Origin: Paenibacillus sp. An7
GTDB lineage: Bacteria; Bacillota; Bacilli; Paenibacillales; Paenibacillaceae
NCBI RefSeq assembly: GCF_009870785.1
Contig: NZ_WTWX01000009.1
Span: forward strand, 62,001 to 126,000
Length of the DNA: 64,000 bases
Direction of reading: 5' to 3'
The notes under the pieces are model-generated. The model had not been told where the DNA came from, made no database searches, and worked only from the letters and a program-made list of their open reading frames with translations. The first letter of the stretch is position 1, and each line of letters begins with the position of its first letter. A program made the translations under genes and the position numbers. Shown one piece after another: positions 1 through 7,923 of the stretch.

Positions 1-37
1 CCCGAATAGGGGACTCTCTTATATGCTGAGGGGATGA

Positions 38-286
38 TTAGAATACTTGAACTACTTCTTGTACGCCCTCTACTTCTTCAACGAGTGCGCGTTCAATCCC
101 TGCTTTTAATGTAATGGTGGAGCTTGGGCAACTACCGCAAGCACCCATTAGTTTCAGCTTAACGATGCCGTCTTCAACATCAACCAATTCCACGTCACCG
201 CCATCGCGTTGCAGGAATGGGCGAAGTTTATCAAGAACTTCTAGAACTTCATCATACATGGTGCTGCTTTGTACGTTTTCGCTCAT
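38..286 (-). CDS. NifU C-terminal domain Fe-S scaffold protein (YutI/NfuA-like)
   Basis: This 82-residue protein consists almost entirely of a NifU C-terminal (Nfu) domain. The conserved CGSC pair sits at residues 50-53, followed by PSST. Nfu proteins bind a labile [4Fe-4S] cluster between two subunits through this CxxC and pass it to apo-enzymes in the cytoplasm. The length matches stand-alone bacterial Nfu proteins such as B. subtilis YutI. The gene is divergent from the YuzB-family gene, with about 80 bases between them, so the two promoters share that space. The HesB-type protein at 3.4 kb is a likely functional partner. Family assignment is firm; target proteins are unknown. Confidence 0.93.
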   Translation of the reverse strand: MSENVQSSTMYDEVLEVLDKLRPFLQRDGGDVELVDVEDGIVKLKLMGACGSCPSSTITLKAGIERALVEEVEGVQEVVQVF

Positions 287-367
287 ATTGTCAACTCCTT
301 TCCTTCCCTTTATTATAGTACAATTGAAGTCAAAATAAAATGGTCAAAACTGAAGCAGGTGAATAAT

Positions 368-619
368 TTGAGACCCATTATTGAATTTTGTACCAACAAC
401 ATGCATTTTGGAACAGATGAAATCTTTGAGGCACTGGAAGAAAACCTCGAATACGATGTAATCGAATACGGATGCCTCACGAATTGCGGACAATGCAGCA
501 GCACTCCATTTGCTCTTGTGAATGGGGAAGTTGTCACAGCAACAAGTGCAAAAGAATTGCATGAAGCCATTTTGTCCAAAATTGCAGAAATTGACGCATG
601 GAATGACCTGGATCTTTAA
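368..619 (+). CDS. DUF1450 protein, YuzB family
   Basis: A protein of about 83 residues like B. subtilis YuzB. It opens with RPIIEFC and carries a cysteine cluster CLTNCGQC (residues 36-43 from the chosen start) followed by FALVNGEVV, which is the DUF1450 signature. The cysteines suggest metal or Fe-S binding, but the function of the family is not established. The frame is open upstream to 269, but the best start is TTG 368: AGCAGGTGA lies just before it, and the homologous N-terminus begins there. GTG 359 is an alternative. The gene faces YutJ with 18 bases between the stop codons and diverges from the Nfu gene. Confidence 0.85.
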   Translation: MRPIIEFCTNNMHFGTDEIFEALEENLEYDVIEYGCLTNCGQCSSTPFALVNGEVVTATSAKELHEAILSKIAEIDAWNDLDL

Positions 620-637
620 AGGAAGAAACTTTCTTCT

Positions 638-1699
638 TTAACCCAGATGACGTTTCGACATCCAGAGGACACCGCTTTTTAGAATCCGCGGAACACGTCC
701 CATCATCGATGTCTTACCCATAAGCCCAAAACCAGCTTTCTTGCCAAGTGCTCCTAGAGTACCGCGCAGTTTGAGAGCTTCGGTTTTGGGTTTTTCATTC
801 TTCCAAAGTGCATGAATGATATGTGCAATGTGTTCTCCTTGCACTTCAGCAGCCTGTGCGCTTGGTGCAAAAGGAAGGCTTGCACAGTCACCCACTACAT
901 ATACTTCAGGATATTCAGGAATTTGATAATACTCGTTAAGAGTAACACGACCTTGGGGATCTTTCTGTACATTCAAATCACGGACGATTTTTACAGGCTG
1001 AATTCCTGCAGTCCATATTACCGCATCCGTTACGATTTCTTCATCTCGGTTATAAATGGCATGAGGTTCTACTCTGGATACCGAGATATGATTTTTAATC
1101 TCTACCTGATGTTCTGCGAACCATTCTCCTACATAAGCAGATAATCGCTGCGGAAAAGCGGAAAGAACACGGTCACCTCTGTCCAAGATGGTTACATTTA
1201 GATCTGAACGGCTTTCTCTGATTTCTGCAGCAATCTCGACCCCGCTGAGTCCTCCTCCTACAATGTGAACTTGACCGTAAGGTTTAATTTCACTTACGCG
1301 CAGATAGGTCTCACGTGTGCTTCGGAAGCTTTGAATGGTATTACTGCATTCTTCTGCACCCGGAGTTCCATGAAAACGGTCCGTGCACCCAAGACCAATA
1401 ACTAATTGGTCATACGGAAGAGGGTCCTCATTTTGAATTTGAATTACTTTTCCTTCTAAATCAATAGATTCAACTTCACCATATTTATAGGTCAGACGTT
1501 CATGAACAGGGTACTGCACACGCAGATCATAATCAGATACAGTCCCTGCAGCTAGTGCATAATATTCAGTTTTGAGCCCTTGAAAAGGCATACGGTCCAC
1601 GAGGACAATCTGGGTATCATTTGGGATAGAGCCTTCAAGAAGATGTTTAATAACGGTAAGACCGCCGTAGCCGCCTCCGAGGATAACGATATTTTTCAT
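638..1699 (-). CDS. NADH dehydrogenase-like FAD flavoprotein (YutJ-like)
   Basis: A 353-residue pyridine nucleotide-disulfide oxidoreductase of the type II NADH dehydrogenase branch. The FAD dinucleotide-binding loop GGGYGG lies at residues 8-13, a second GGGLSGVE loop for NAD(P)H lies mid-protein, and a late VVGDCAS motif completes the FAD site. It is shorter than YumB at 12.9 kb and lacks a clear C-terminal membrane-anchoring helix, so it may not be a respiratory enzyme. Neighbouring YuzB and Nfu genes match the B. subtilis yutJ-yuzB-yutI order. The start is supported by AAGGAAG upstream of the ATG. The electron acceptor is not evident from the sequence. Confidence 0.88.
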   Translation of the reverse strand: MKNIVILGGGYGGLTVIKHLLEGSIPNDTQIVLVDRMPFQGLKTEYYALAAGTVSDYDLRVQYPVHERLTYKYGEVESIDLEGKVIQIQNEDPLPYDQLVIGLGCTDRFHGTPGAEECSNTIQSFRSTRETYLRVSEIKPYGQVHIVGGGLSGVEIAAEIRESRSDLNVTILDRGDRVLSAFPQRLSAYVGEWFAEHQVEIKNHISVSRVEPHAIYNRDEEIVTDAVIWTAGIQPVKIVRDLNVQKDPQGRVTLNEYYQIPEYPEVYVVGDCASLPFAPSAQAAEVQGEHIAHIIHALWKNEKPKTEALKLRGTLGALGKKAGFGLMGKTSMMGRVPRILKSGVLWMSKRHLG

Positions 1700-1819
1700 G
1701 ACGAATTAACTTCCTTTCTTATGCGATCTTGCAAAGATGTTAGTTTACGCTCGGTCATGATGCATTTGGCCGGGTGGGGATGATGGGATAATGAATGGAA
1801 TTGCTGAAGCAATAAAATT

Positions 1820-1850
1820 GGATTCAGCTCTATAGTAAAGAGCTGAATCC
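1820..1850 (-). terminator. Terminator downstream of mqnE
   Basis: Two perfect 12-base arms, GGATTCAGCTCT and its complement, with a 7-base loop. On the minus strand the stem is followed by AATTTTATT, consistent with termination of the mqnE transcript before the YutJ gene. Confidence 0.75.
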
Positions 1851-1879
1851 ATATGGGAACTCTTTCAAGTATCAGGTCA

Positions 1880-2986
1880 TTATTCGAAAACTTCGATCTC
1901 ATTATAGAAGGTGTCACGTTCAACGGGAATACGGCCTGCACCTTTTACAAGCCAGATTAATTCTTTACGAGTCAGCCCTGCAGGTGTAAGCGCACCGGCA
2001 GCGTGACTGATCTGTTCACGTACAATCGTACCATGCACGTCAGAAGCACCAAAGCTGAGAGCTACTTGGGTTAATTGAGGGCCAATATTAATAAAATAGG
2101 CTTTCACATGATCGATGTTATCAAGCATGAGTCTTGAGATCGCAATGGTCTTAAGATCTTCATAGGCAGAGTTACGACGCATAATACCGGCATTTTTACT
2201 TTTCGGCTGCATCGAGAGTGGTATAAAGACCATGAATCCACCTGTTTCATCTTGGAGCTCACGAATTTGAAGCATATGCTGAATTCGATCTTCGTAGGAT
2301 TCAACAGAACCATAAAGCATGGTGGTGTGTGTTTTCATACCAAGCTGATGAGCTGTCCGGTGGACTTCGAGGTAGCGATCAACATTGGCTTTGGTTACTT
2401 TCATTTTCTGACGATATTCATCCGATAAAATTTCTGCCCCGCCACCTGTGAGGGATTGGAGTCCTGCGTTTTGCAGTTCTTGCAAAACTTCTTTGATACT
2501 AAGGCCGCTAATTCGTGTGAAGAAATCAATCTCAGCTGCCGTATATGCTTTAAGCGTAACATTCGGATATTTTTCGTTCAGAGCACGCAGGGATTCAACA
2601 TAATATTCGAATGGAACATGAGGATTATGGCCACCAACAATGTGGAACTCCCTAACACCAGGATGGATGTGCTGTTCTACATAGTCAATCATCTCTTGTC
2701 CAGAAAGGGTATAAGATCCTTCTTCCCCTTGGTCTTTTCTGAAGTTACAAAATGCACAGCGTGCTTCACATACATTTGTAAAATACAAACTCATATTTTC
2801 AATGAAATATACTTTTTTACCGTTTTTGCGAAGATTTGCTTCATTGGCAAGTTGTCCGATCGTAAGAAGATCATCGCTCTCATAAAGATAAACACCGTCT
2901 TCCAGTGTCAAACGCTGTCCATTCTGTACTTTTTCGACGATGGCAGCCATTTTGGTATCTGTAAATGGTGTGATTAATGTAGACAT
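1880..2986 (-). CDS. mqnE: Aminofutalosine synthase MqnE (radical SAM)
   Basis: A radical SAM enzyme of about 368 residues. The cluster-binding CX3CX2C motif CEARCAFC has C73, C77 and C80, followed by NF, as in the MqnE/MqnC/CofH group. HIVGGHNPHVPFEYY and LTGGGAEI are typical of the aminofutalosine synthase branch. MqnE joins 3-[(1-carboxyvinyl)oxy]benzoate to the adenosyl radical to give 6-amino-6-deoxyfutalosine, an early step of the futalosine route to menaquinone. The frame opens 14 codons upstream, but ATG 2986 has a strong AGGAGGAAT site and is preferred. No other mqn gene is in the window. MqnC or CofH are less likely on motif pattern. Confidence 0.9.
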   Translation of the reverse strand: MSTLITPFTDTKMAAIVEKVQNGQRLTLEDGVYLYESDDLLTIGQLANEANLRKNGKKVYFIENMSLYFTNVCEARCAFCNFRKDQGEEGSYTLSGQEMIDYVEQHIHPGVREFHIVGGHNPHVPFEYYVESLRALNEKYPNVTLKAYTAAEIDFFTRISGLSIKEVLQELQNAGLQSLTGGGAEILSDEYRQKMKVTKANVDRYLEVHRTAHQLGMKTHTTMLYGSVESYEDRIQHMLQIRELQDETGGFMVFIPLSMQPKSKNAGIMRRNSAYEDLKTIAISRLMLDNIDHVKAYFINIGPQLTQVALSFGASDVHGTIVREQISHAAGALTPAGLTRKELIWLVKGAGRIPVERDTFYNEIEVFE

Positions 2987-3235
2987 GCTTATTCCTCCTG
3001 AGTCATGACTTTCTGTGTTCGCCCGCATATTAAATAATTCAAAGACAAAACGGTTGTCATGTTAGAATGTGAAAAAAGTTACAATAGAAATTACGGCTAC
3101 AAAAGCAGGTTTCTGTGACAAATCTTTGACAATTACATGTACAATTCCCTACTATTATAAACCTCACATCCAAGCGGTTCAATACAAAGGTGTAAAAAGC
3201 TTGTTTACTTAGGACCTTTATTCCATGTTCATCTC

Positions 3236-3264
3236 TTGAGGTAGGAGAACAGGTGGAGTATAAT
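3236..3264 (+). promoter_or_regulatory. Sigma-A promoter for the HesB/IscA gene
   Basis: TTGAGG and TATAAT are separated by exactly 17 bases, ending about 90 bases upstream of the HesB start. The rest of the 3029-3354 gap is AT-rich, with no ORF I can support. A TTGACA at about 3127 lacks a well-spaced -10. Confidence 0.55.
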
Positions 3265-3354
3265 TCTACATATGATATAGGAATTCAACTTATTTCTACG
3301 TCCCTTTGAACGTGAGATGACTTGAATCTTATTAGATAGAAGGAGGTATGACCG

Positions 3355-3714
3355 ATGATTACCATTAGTGATGCAGCAGCAGAGCGTTTGAAAGAGATGC
3401 TTGAGCAACAAGAAACACCAAATATGTTTTTGCGTCTAGGCGTAGCACCCGGTGGCTGTACCGGATTTTCATATGCAATGGGGTTTGACGATAACGAAAC
3501 AGATCAAGATGTATTTATGACGATTCAGGATATGAAGGTAGTTGTGGAGAAAGACAGCCTTCGTCTGTTAGAAGGTCTGGAAATCGACTTTGAAGAATCC
3601 GGCATGACCGGGGGATTCACCATCCATAACCCGAACGCGGTTGCTACCTGCGGATGCGGTTCTTCGTTCCGTACGGCAACCGATGCAGGCAAACCAAACG
3701 AAGAGCCTTGTTAA
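3355..3714 (+). CDS. HesB/IscA family Fe-S carrier (YutM-like)
   Basis: A 119-residue A-type Fe-S carrier. The three conserved cysteines are present: C35 in GGCTGFSY, and C99 and C101 in TCGCGSSF. These ligate a cluster at the subunit interface, and the protein hands clusters to client apoproteins in the cytosol. A C-terminal tail after the CGC motif ends in an extra Cys119, which is not part of the family core. A strong AAGGAGG lies 8 bases before the ATG. The gene is monocistronic, with its own promoter and a strong terminator. It probably cooperates with the Nfu protein at 38-286. Confidence 0.92.
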   Translation: MITISDAAAERLKEMLEQQETPNMFLRLGVAPGGCTGFSYAMGFDDNETDQDVFMTIQDMKVVVEKDSLRLLEGLEIDFEESGMTGGFTIHNPNAVATCGCGSSFRTATDAGKPNEEPC

Positions 3715-3760
3715 GGGCATTTTTTCATAGAATCAAAATTTAAAATGTGTAGGACAATAC

Positions 3761-3808
3761 CTCCTGAACCTAAGTATAGCGAAAGTGATACTTAGTTCAG
3801 GGGGTTTT
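3761..3808 (+). terminator. Rho-independent terminator after HesB gene
   Basis: A long hairpin, CCTCCTGAACCTAAGTAT pairing with ATACTTAGTTCAGGGGG (one bulge), followed by a T-rich tract. Confidence 0.88.
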
Positions 3809-3903
3809 TGTTTTTTTATAAATCAGTAAGACTCATCATAATGATCATATTCACCGATATCTTTTATATAAGTAGGTCTTTGTACATAGAAAAAGGGGAT
3901 AGG

Positions 3904-4689
3904 ATGATGGCGAACAACATAAATAGGGTCCTGCGAACGATCCTTGTCATGCTGATTATTTGTGCAGTTCTGTTGATTCTGGTACAAAAAGTGGTTGAAC
4001 CTGTACTTTCGGATTACATTGCACAGCCCATCTCAGAACATATCGTCAAAAAAGCTTCGGATTATTTAGAGTTTCCGCCGTCACCTGAGACGCTTGGCGA
4101 GTTTAAACAGGAAGCACTGGATAACGATTGGTATGATTCAGAAGGGGAGTTAACCGTGGGTTATCAGCAGCTTCCAAATGCCGCAGAAGGAACGATTACG
4201 GTATCGTACTCCGAGAGATTTTTGATATTTATGCGACTAAGCTCTTCGTCCACTAAGGTGGTTTATTATCAGAAGCCTCTTCATACAGAATTTGTTGTTT
4301 CGAGTGAGGATAGAGATCTAGGGCAGATTACGACTGAATATGCAGATGGTACAGAAACCGTACAGCGTGAAGAGACCGATGAGTTAACTACAGAGAGCGA
4401 AACCATAGAGAGCGAAGCCGTAACAGCAACAGAAAAAACTGCACAACAACAAGACGAATTTTCGCAAGAAGCTGAACAACCCAGCAAGGATAACGCAGAG
4501 GTGATATTGACGAATGCAGTAAATTCTACCGAGGTTCCTTCTGAAGAACATGGTGTTGCTTTATATGTAGACGGATCCTATTTCGATGCTTTTTTTAATA
4601 AACAGGATGCGTTGAAGCTAGCTGCTTTTGTCGAAAATGCAAAAATTATCGATTTGGTCACGAGTCGTGTCGTGTGGGAGAGTAAATAA
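3904..4689 (+). CDS. Single-pass membrane-anchored protein of unknown function
   Basis: I do not recognise this family. The protein has about 261 residues. A single hydrophobic helix at residues 10-28 sits after a short basic N-terminus, so it should be anchored with the bulk outside the cell. A compact region follows (to about residue 135), then an acidic Thr/Glu/Gln-rich linker of about 80 residues, then a C-terminal block with LYVDGSYFDAFFNKQDA. The linker is probably disordered. The frame is open further upstream, but AAAGGGG at 3891-3898 favours ATG 3904 or 3907. The gene is flanked by terminators on both sides and so is its own transcription unit. Confidence 0.6.
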   Translation: MMANNINRVLRTILVMLIICAVLLILVQKVVEPVLSDYIAQPISEHIVKKASDYLEFPPSPETLGEFKQEALDNDWYDSEGELTVGYQQLPNAAEGTITVSYSERFLIFMRLSSSSTKVVYYQKPLHTEFVVSSEDRDLGQITTEYADGTETVQREETDELTTESETIESEAVTATEKTAQQQDEFSQEAEQPSKDNAEVILTNAVNSTEVPSEEHGVALYVDGSYFDAFFNKQDALKLAAFVENAKIIDLVTSRVVWESK

Positions 4690-4738
4690 AAAGAGCCTGA
4701 CGATCTCGCATGAAGAGATGCTGCCAGCTCTTTTTTTA
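4690..4738 (+). terminator. Terminator after the membrane-anchored unknown
   Basis: AAAGAGC and GCTCTTT arms flank an inner GATCTC/GAGATG pairing, followed by a run of T. The stem is imperfect. Confidence 0.6.
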
Positions 4739-4859
4739 ATTATATTTACAGATTTCAGAATTTGTGTAAACAAGAAGCGCAGGATGTGTTAGCATAGCAT
4801 TACAGATTATTTTGTAAACTATTTCCTATACAAAATACACAAAAAGAGGTGCAACTACC

Positions 4860-5246
4860 GTGATTGAAATGGAACGAATCCATCATGTGAGTTTGGCTGT
4901 TCGAGACTTAACAAAGGCTCATCAGTTCTATTCCGAAAAATTACAATTGAAACAAATCACACGGCCTCCTTTTGATTCAACAGGAGTTTGGTACGCAATC
5001 GGAAAAGATCAGCAGCTGCATTTATTGCAGCACCCAGCAGGAGAGACACTTCGGAAGAGCGGCATCGACACAACGGACGGACACTTCGCTGTATGGGTAA
5101 AAAGCTATGAAAAAACAAAGCATTGGCTTGAATCAGTAGGAATCCCCTACGAAGCAAGACCAAACAGTGTAGCTGGTTTTGCCCAAATTTTCATCCTCGA
5201 TCCCGATCAGAACATTATTGAATTTGCTGCACCGTATTCATCCTAA
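4860..5246 (+). CDS. VOC (glyoxalase/bleomycin-resistance fold) protein
   Basis: A 128-residue vicinal-oxygen-chelate protein with the paired beta-alpha-beta-beta-beta layout. It begins IHHVSLAVRDL, and candidate metal ligands are H8/H9, H75 (in GHFAVWV) and E121 (in IIEFAAP). The last segment, DPDQNIIEF, is the classic VOC ending. Substrate cannot be read from the sequence: glyoxalase I, dioxygenase and thiol-transferase relatives all share this fold. GTG 4860 is chosen because AGAGGTG lies 8 bases upstream; ATG 4869 is an alternative. Confidence 0.8.
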   Translation: MIEMERIHHVSLAVRDLTKAHQFYSEKLQLKQITRPPFDSTGVWYAIGKDQQLHLLQHPAGETLRKSGIDTTDGHFAVWVKSYEKTKHWLESVGIPYEARPNSVAGFAQIFILDPDQNIIEFAAPYSS

Positions 5247-5263
5247 CCTGTAAGCATTAAAAA

Positions 5264-5307
5264 ACGACTACATTACAACGGGTACTGCTTCGTGTCATGT
5301 AGTCGTA
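5264..5307 (-). terminator. Terminator shared by two convergent genes
   Basis: Ten-base perfect arms, ACGACTACAT and ATGTAGTCGT. On the minus strand the stem runs into TTTTTTAA, so it best serves the small gene at 5316-5543. It lies between two converging genes and may act both ways. Confidence 0.75.
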
Positions 5308-5315
5308 TCTATATA

Positions 5316-5543
5316 TTAAACCTCGGTTTGGAATATAACGGTATCTCTAGAGTAATGGTGTTCCATTCCATCTTCACTTCGAACTCGAACCTGATCATTA
5401 GAAAACATTTCTACATATCCGCGAGCGATTTCGCAATATACGCCTGCGGAATCTTCCTGCCAGACGGAAACGACGGTTTGAGATAAGGCAGCAGTAAAAA
5501 ACTCTATGTTTTTTTGCAGCGTTCTAGATTTGTTAGAATTCAT
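5316..5543 (-). CDS. Small hypothetical protein
   Basis: A 75-residue soluble protein that I do not recognise. It has an amphipathic N-terminal half (LQKNIEFFTAALSQTVVSVW) and a beta-rich, charged second half with YVEMFSNDQVRVRSEDG. No signal peptide, membrane segment or cysteine pair is seen. The ATG is preceded by GAAGGAGGAT, a strong ribosome binding site, and a clear terminator follows, which supports it being a real gene. The divergent neighbour is ppk, about 260 bases away. Confidence 0.65.
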   Translation of the reverse strand: MNSNKSRTLQKNIEFFTAALSQTVVSVWQEDSAGVYCEIARGYVEMFSNDQVRVRSEDGMEHHYSRDTVIFQTEV

Positions 5544-5723
5544 CGTATCCTCCTTCTATTAGGTGTTAATTACGTTCTAATGCCCTAAAGAGAGCTGACG
5601 TAAACACTTTACCTTCTCTCTACTCTATTGTAAAGCATTCGATAGAATTTGGCAGATTCGCACTCGAAACTTTATGAATTCTTCATTCTATCTATGATAT
5701 ATATATGCAGTTAGATGGAAGAT

Positions 5724-5751
5724 TTTACATTATGTTTACATAAATTTAACA
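5724..5751 (+). promoter_or_regulatory. Candidate Pho box (three TTWACA repeats) upstream of ppk
   Basis: TTTACA at 5724, TTTACA at 5735 and TTAACA at 5746 recur with an exact 11-base period (5-base spacers). This matches the tandem TT(A/C/T)ACA direct repeats bound by PhoP in Bacillus. A TACAAT-like -10 follows at 5784-5789. Phosphate control of ppk is inferred. Confidence 0.6.
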
Positions 5752-5829
5752 TAGGGCTGATGATTGATTCTTTTAGTAGGGTTTACAATAGAGTGAGCTA
5801 CTATAATGATTCTTACTGTGAGGGGTCTT

Positions 5830-7923
5830 ATGAAAAAAGAGAATGTGATTCTAGAAAACAGGACGGAACGTGAAATATATTCATATTTGAATCGCGATTT
5901 AAGCTGGCTCGAGTTCAACCGAAGAGTACTTCAAGAAGCGCAAAATGTGGACACACCTCTATTAGAACGTGTTCGTTTTTTATCCATTGTTACCTCAAAT
6001 CTTGATGAATTTATGAGTGTGCGGGTTGCCGAAACAAGAGAGAAGATAAAGGCAGAGCTGATGAAAAAAGATTTTACGGGTTACACACCAACGGGTCTAT
6101 ACAAACGATTAATGAAGCGGATCTCTAAGATGATTCAGGAACAGTACCGCTCCTATCGGGATCTTATGAGACAGCTCTCCAAAAAAGGCATTGTATTTAT
6201 GGAATACACAGATCTGAATGCAACCCAGCAGAAGGCAATGGAGCAATATTATCATGATATTGTTTTTCCTGTGCTTACACCTATGGCTGTAGATCAAAGC
6301 AGACCTTTTCCTCTTGTGCATCATAAGTTTGTTTATCTCGCTGTCGTCTTGCGGAAAGAAGGAGACGCGAATGAATTTTATTTTGCTATCGTCCAAGTCC
6401 CTTCCAATATTCCAAGAGTCATTCAGGTTCCACTCCGTTCAAACAGTAAGAAAAAATCATTTATCCTTACCGAAGAGCTGATAAAACATCATATTCATAC
6501 GCTGTTCAGCGGGTACATACCAGAGTCGGTTCATGGTTTTCGGTTAACCCGAAATTCAGATCTTTATATTAATGAAGAAGAAGTAGAAGATTTACTCGAA
6601 GAAATAGAAAAAGAGCTGAGACGCCGCAGACGGGGGGCCCCGGTATGCCTTGAAGTGGAGGAGGGCATTCACCCGAATGCGCTTGCTTACTTAAAGCATG
6701 AATTCGGTATTAAAGACGACCAGATGTTTGAGATTCAAGGTCCGCTTGATCTTGGGTTTCTAGGCAGTTTTGTTGACCAGCTTGAAGGATATAATCATTT
6801 AAAATATCCGAATCTAAAACCGGTCTATCCCGAAGTTTTCCACACCGACGAAAGCTTTTTTAAAATTTTACGCAGACAAGATGTTCTCTTATACCATCCC
6901 TATGAATCTTTTGATGCAGTGACTGATTTTCTGGAAGAAGCAGCAGAAGATCCAGATGTGATGGCGATCAAAATGACTTTATATCGGGTTAATGGAGACT
7001 CGAGGTTAATTCCTGCATTGGCACATGCTGCAGAGATGGGGAAACAGGTCACCGTCGTCGTAGAACTCAAAGCAAGATTTGATGAAGAACGAAATATAGC
7101 TTGGGCAAGAGAGCTAGAAAAAGCCGGATGCCATGTCGTTTATGGCTTATTAGGTCTCAAAACGCATGCAAAAATCATTTTGATTGTACGCAGAGAACAA
7201 GATACACTTCGCAGATATGTTCATGTAGGCACCGGTAACTATAATGCGAATACGGCACGGATATATACGGATATCGGGTTATTGACCTCTGATCCTCAGA
7301 TCGGTGAAGATGCTTCACAGGTATTTAATGAGATTACCGGTTATTCAGAAGCGCAGGGGCTGGGTGAGATTCACCTCTCACCAGAGGGACTGAAAAATAA
7401 ATTGTTTGAAATGATCCGGCGAGAAGCAGCAAATGCCCAAAGCGGCAAACCCGCAAGAATCATTGCCAAGGTGAACTCTCTTTCTAATCAAGAAATGATT
7501 GATGAACTATATGCAGCTTCACAAGCAGGAGTACAAATACAGCTTATCGTTAGAGGGGTTTGCTGCCTGCGTCCGGGTCTTGAAGGGATCAGCGAGAATA
7601 TACAAGTGATAAGTATTGTCGATCGTTTCTTAGAGCATTCGCGTATATTCTACTTTGAGAATGGAGGAGAATTCGAAGTTTATTTATCGAGTGCAGATTG
7701 GATGACAAGAAATCTGGATCGCCGAATCGAACTCATGTGCCCGGTTAATGACCGCAAATTAAAAGAAATACTGGTGAATACACTGGAACTTTCCCTTAAA
7801 GACAACGTAAAGGCCCGCCTGTTATTATCTAACGGAACTTATGTCCCGGTGAATAACAAGGAGCCTTTACTTCGGAGTCAATTTGAGGCGATTCAGATTA
7901 AGGCTTGGAAGAAATCGAGATAG
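5830..7923 (+). CDS. ppk: Polyphosphate kinase
   Basis: A PPK1-type polyphosphate kinase of about 697 residues. It reversibly transfers the ATP gamma-phosphate to a growing polyphosphate chain. The N-terminal domain starts with YLNRDLSWLEFN, and the middle (residues ~105-300) is the PPK head domain. The two phospholipase-D-like catalytic halves follow, with the autophosphorylated His446 in LKTHAK and His465 in YVHVGTGNYN. Their 19-residue separation is the same as in E. coli PPK. Start choice is uncertain: ATG 5830 has GTGAGGGG close by, and ATG 5806 has a weaker GAGTGAG at good spacing. The 3' end overlaps the convergent ppx by 26 bases. A Pho-box-like array lies upstream. Confidence 0.96.
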   Translation: MKKENVILENRTEREIYSYLNRDLSWLEFNRRVLQEAQNVDTPLLERVRFLSIVTSNLDEFMSVRVAETREKIKAELMKKDFTGYTPTGLYKRLMKRISKMIQEQYRSYRDLMRQLSKKGIVFMEYTDLNATQQKAMEQYYHDIVFPVLTPMAVDQSRPFPLVHHKFVYLAVVLRKEGDANEFYFAIVQVPSNIPRVIQVPLRSNSKKKSFILTEELIKHHIHTLFSGYIPESVHGFRLTRNSDLYINEEEVEDLLEEIEKELRRRRRGAPVCLEVEEGIHPNALAYLKHEFGIKDDQMFEIQGPLDLGFLGSFVDQLEGYNHLKYPNLKPVYPEVFHTDESFFKILRRQDVLLYHPYESFDAVTDFLEEAAEDPDVMAIKMTLYRVNGDSRLIPALAHAAEMGKQVTVVVELKARFDEERNIAWARELEKAGCHVVYGLLGLKTHAKIILIVRREQDTLRRYVHVGTGNYNANTARIYTDIGLLTSDPQIGEDASQVFNEITGYSEAQGLGEIHLSPEGLKNKLFEMIRREAANAQSGKPARIIAKVNSLSNQEMIDELYAASQAGVQIQLIVRGVCCLRPGLEGISENIQVISIVDRFLEHSRIFYFENGGEFEVYLSSADWMTRNLDRRIELMCPVNDRKLKEILVNTLELSLKDNVKARLLLSNGTYVPVNNKEPLLRSQFEAIQIKAWKKSR

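Noticed and set aside
2456..2977. A 173-codon ORF on the plus strand inside mqnE
   Set aside because: It is antisense to a radical SAM gene with all motifs and has no ribosome site or family resemblance.
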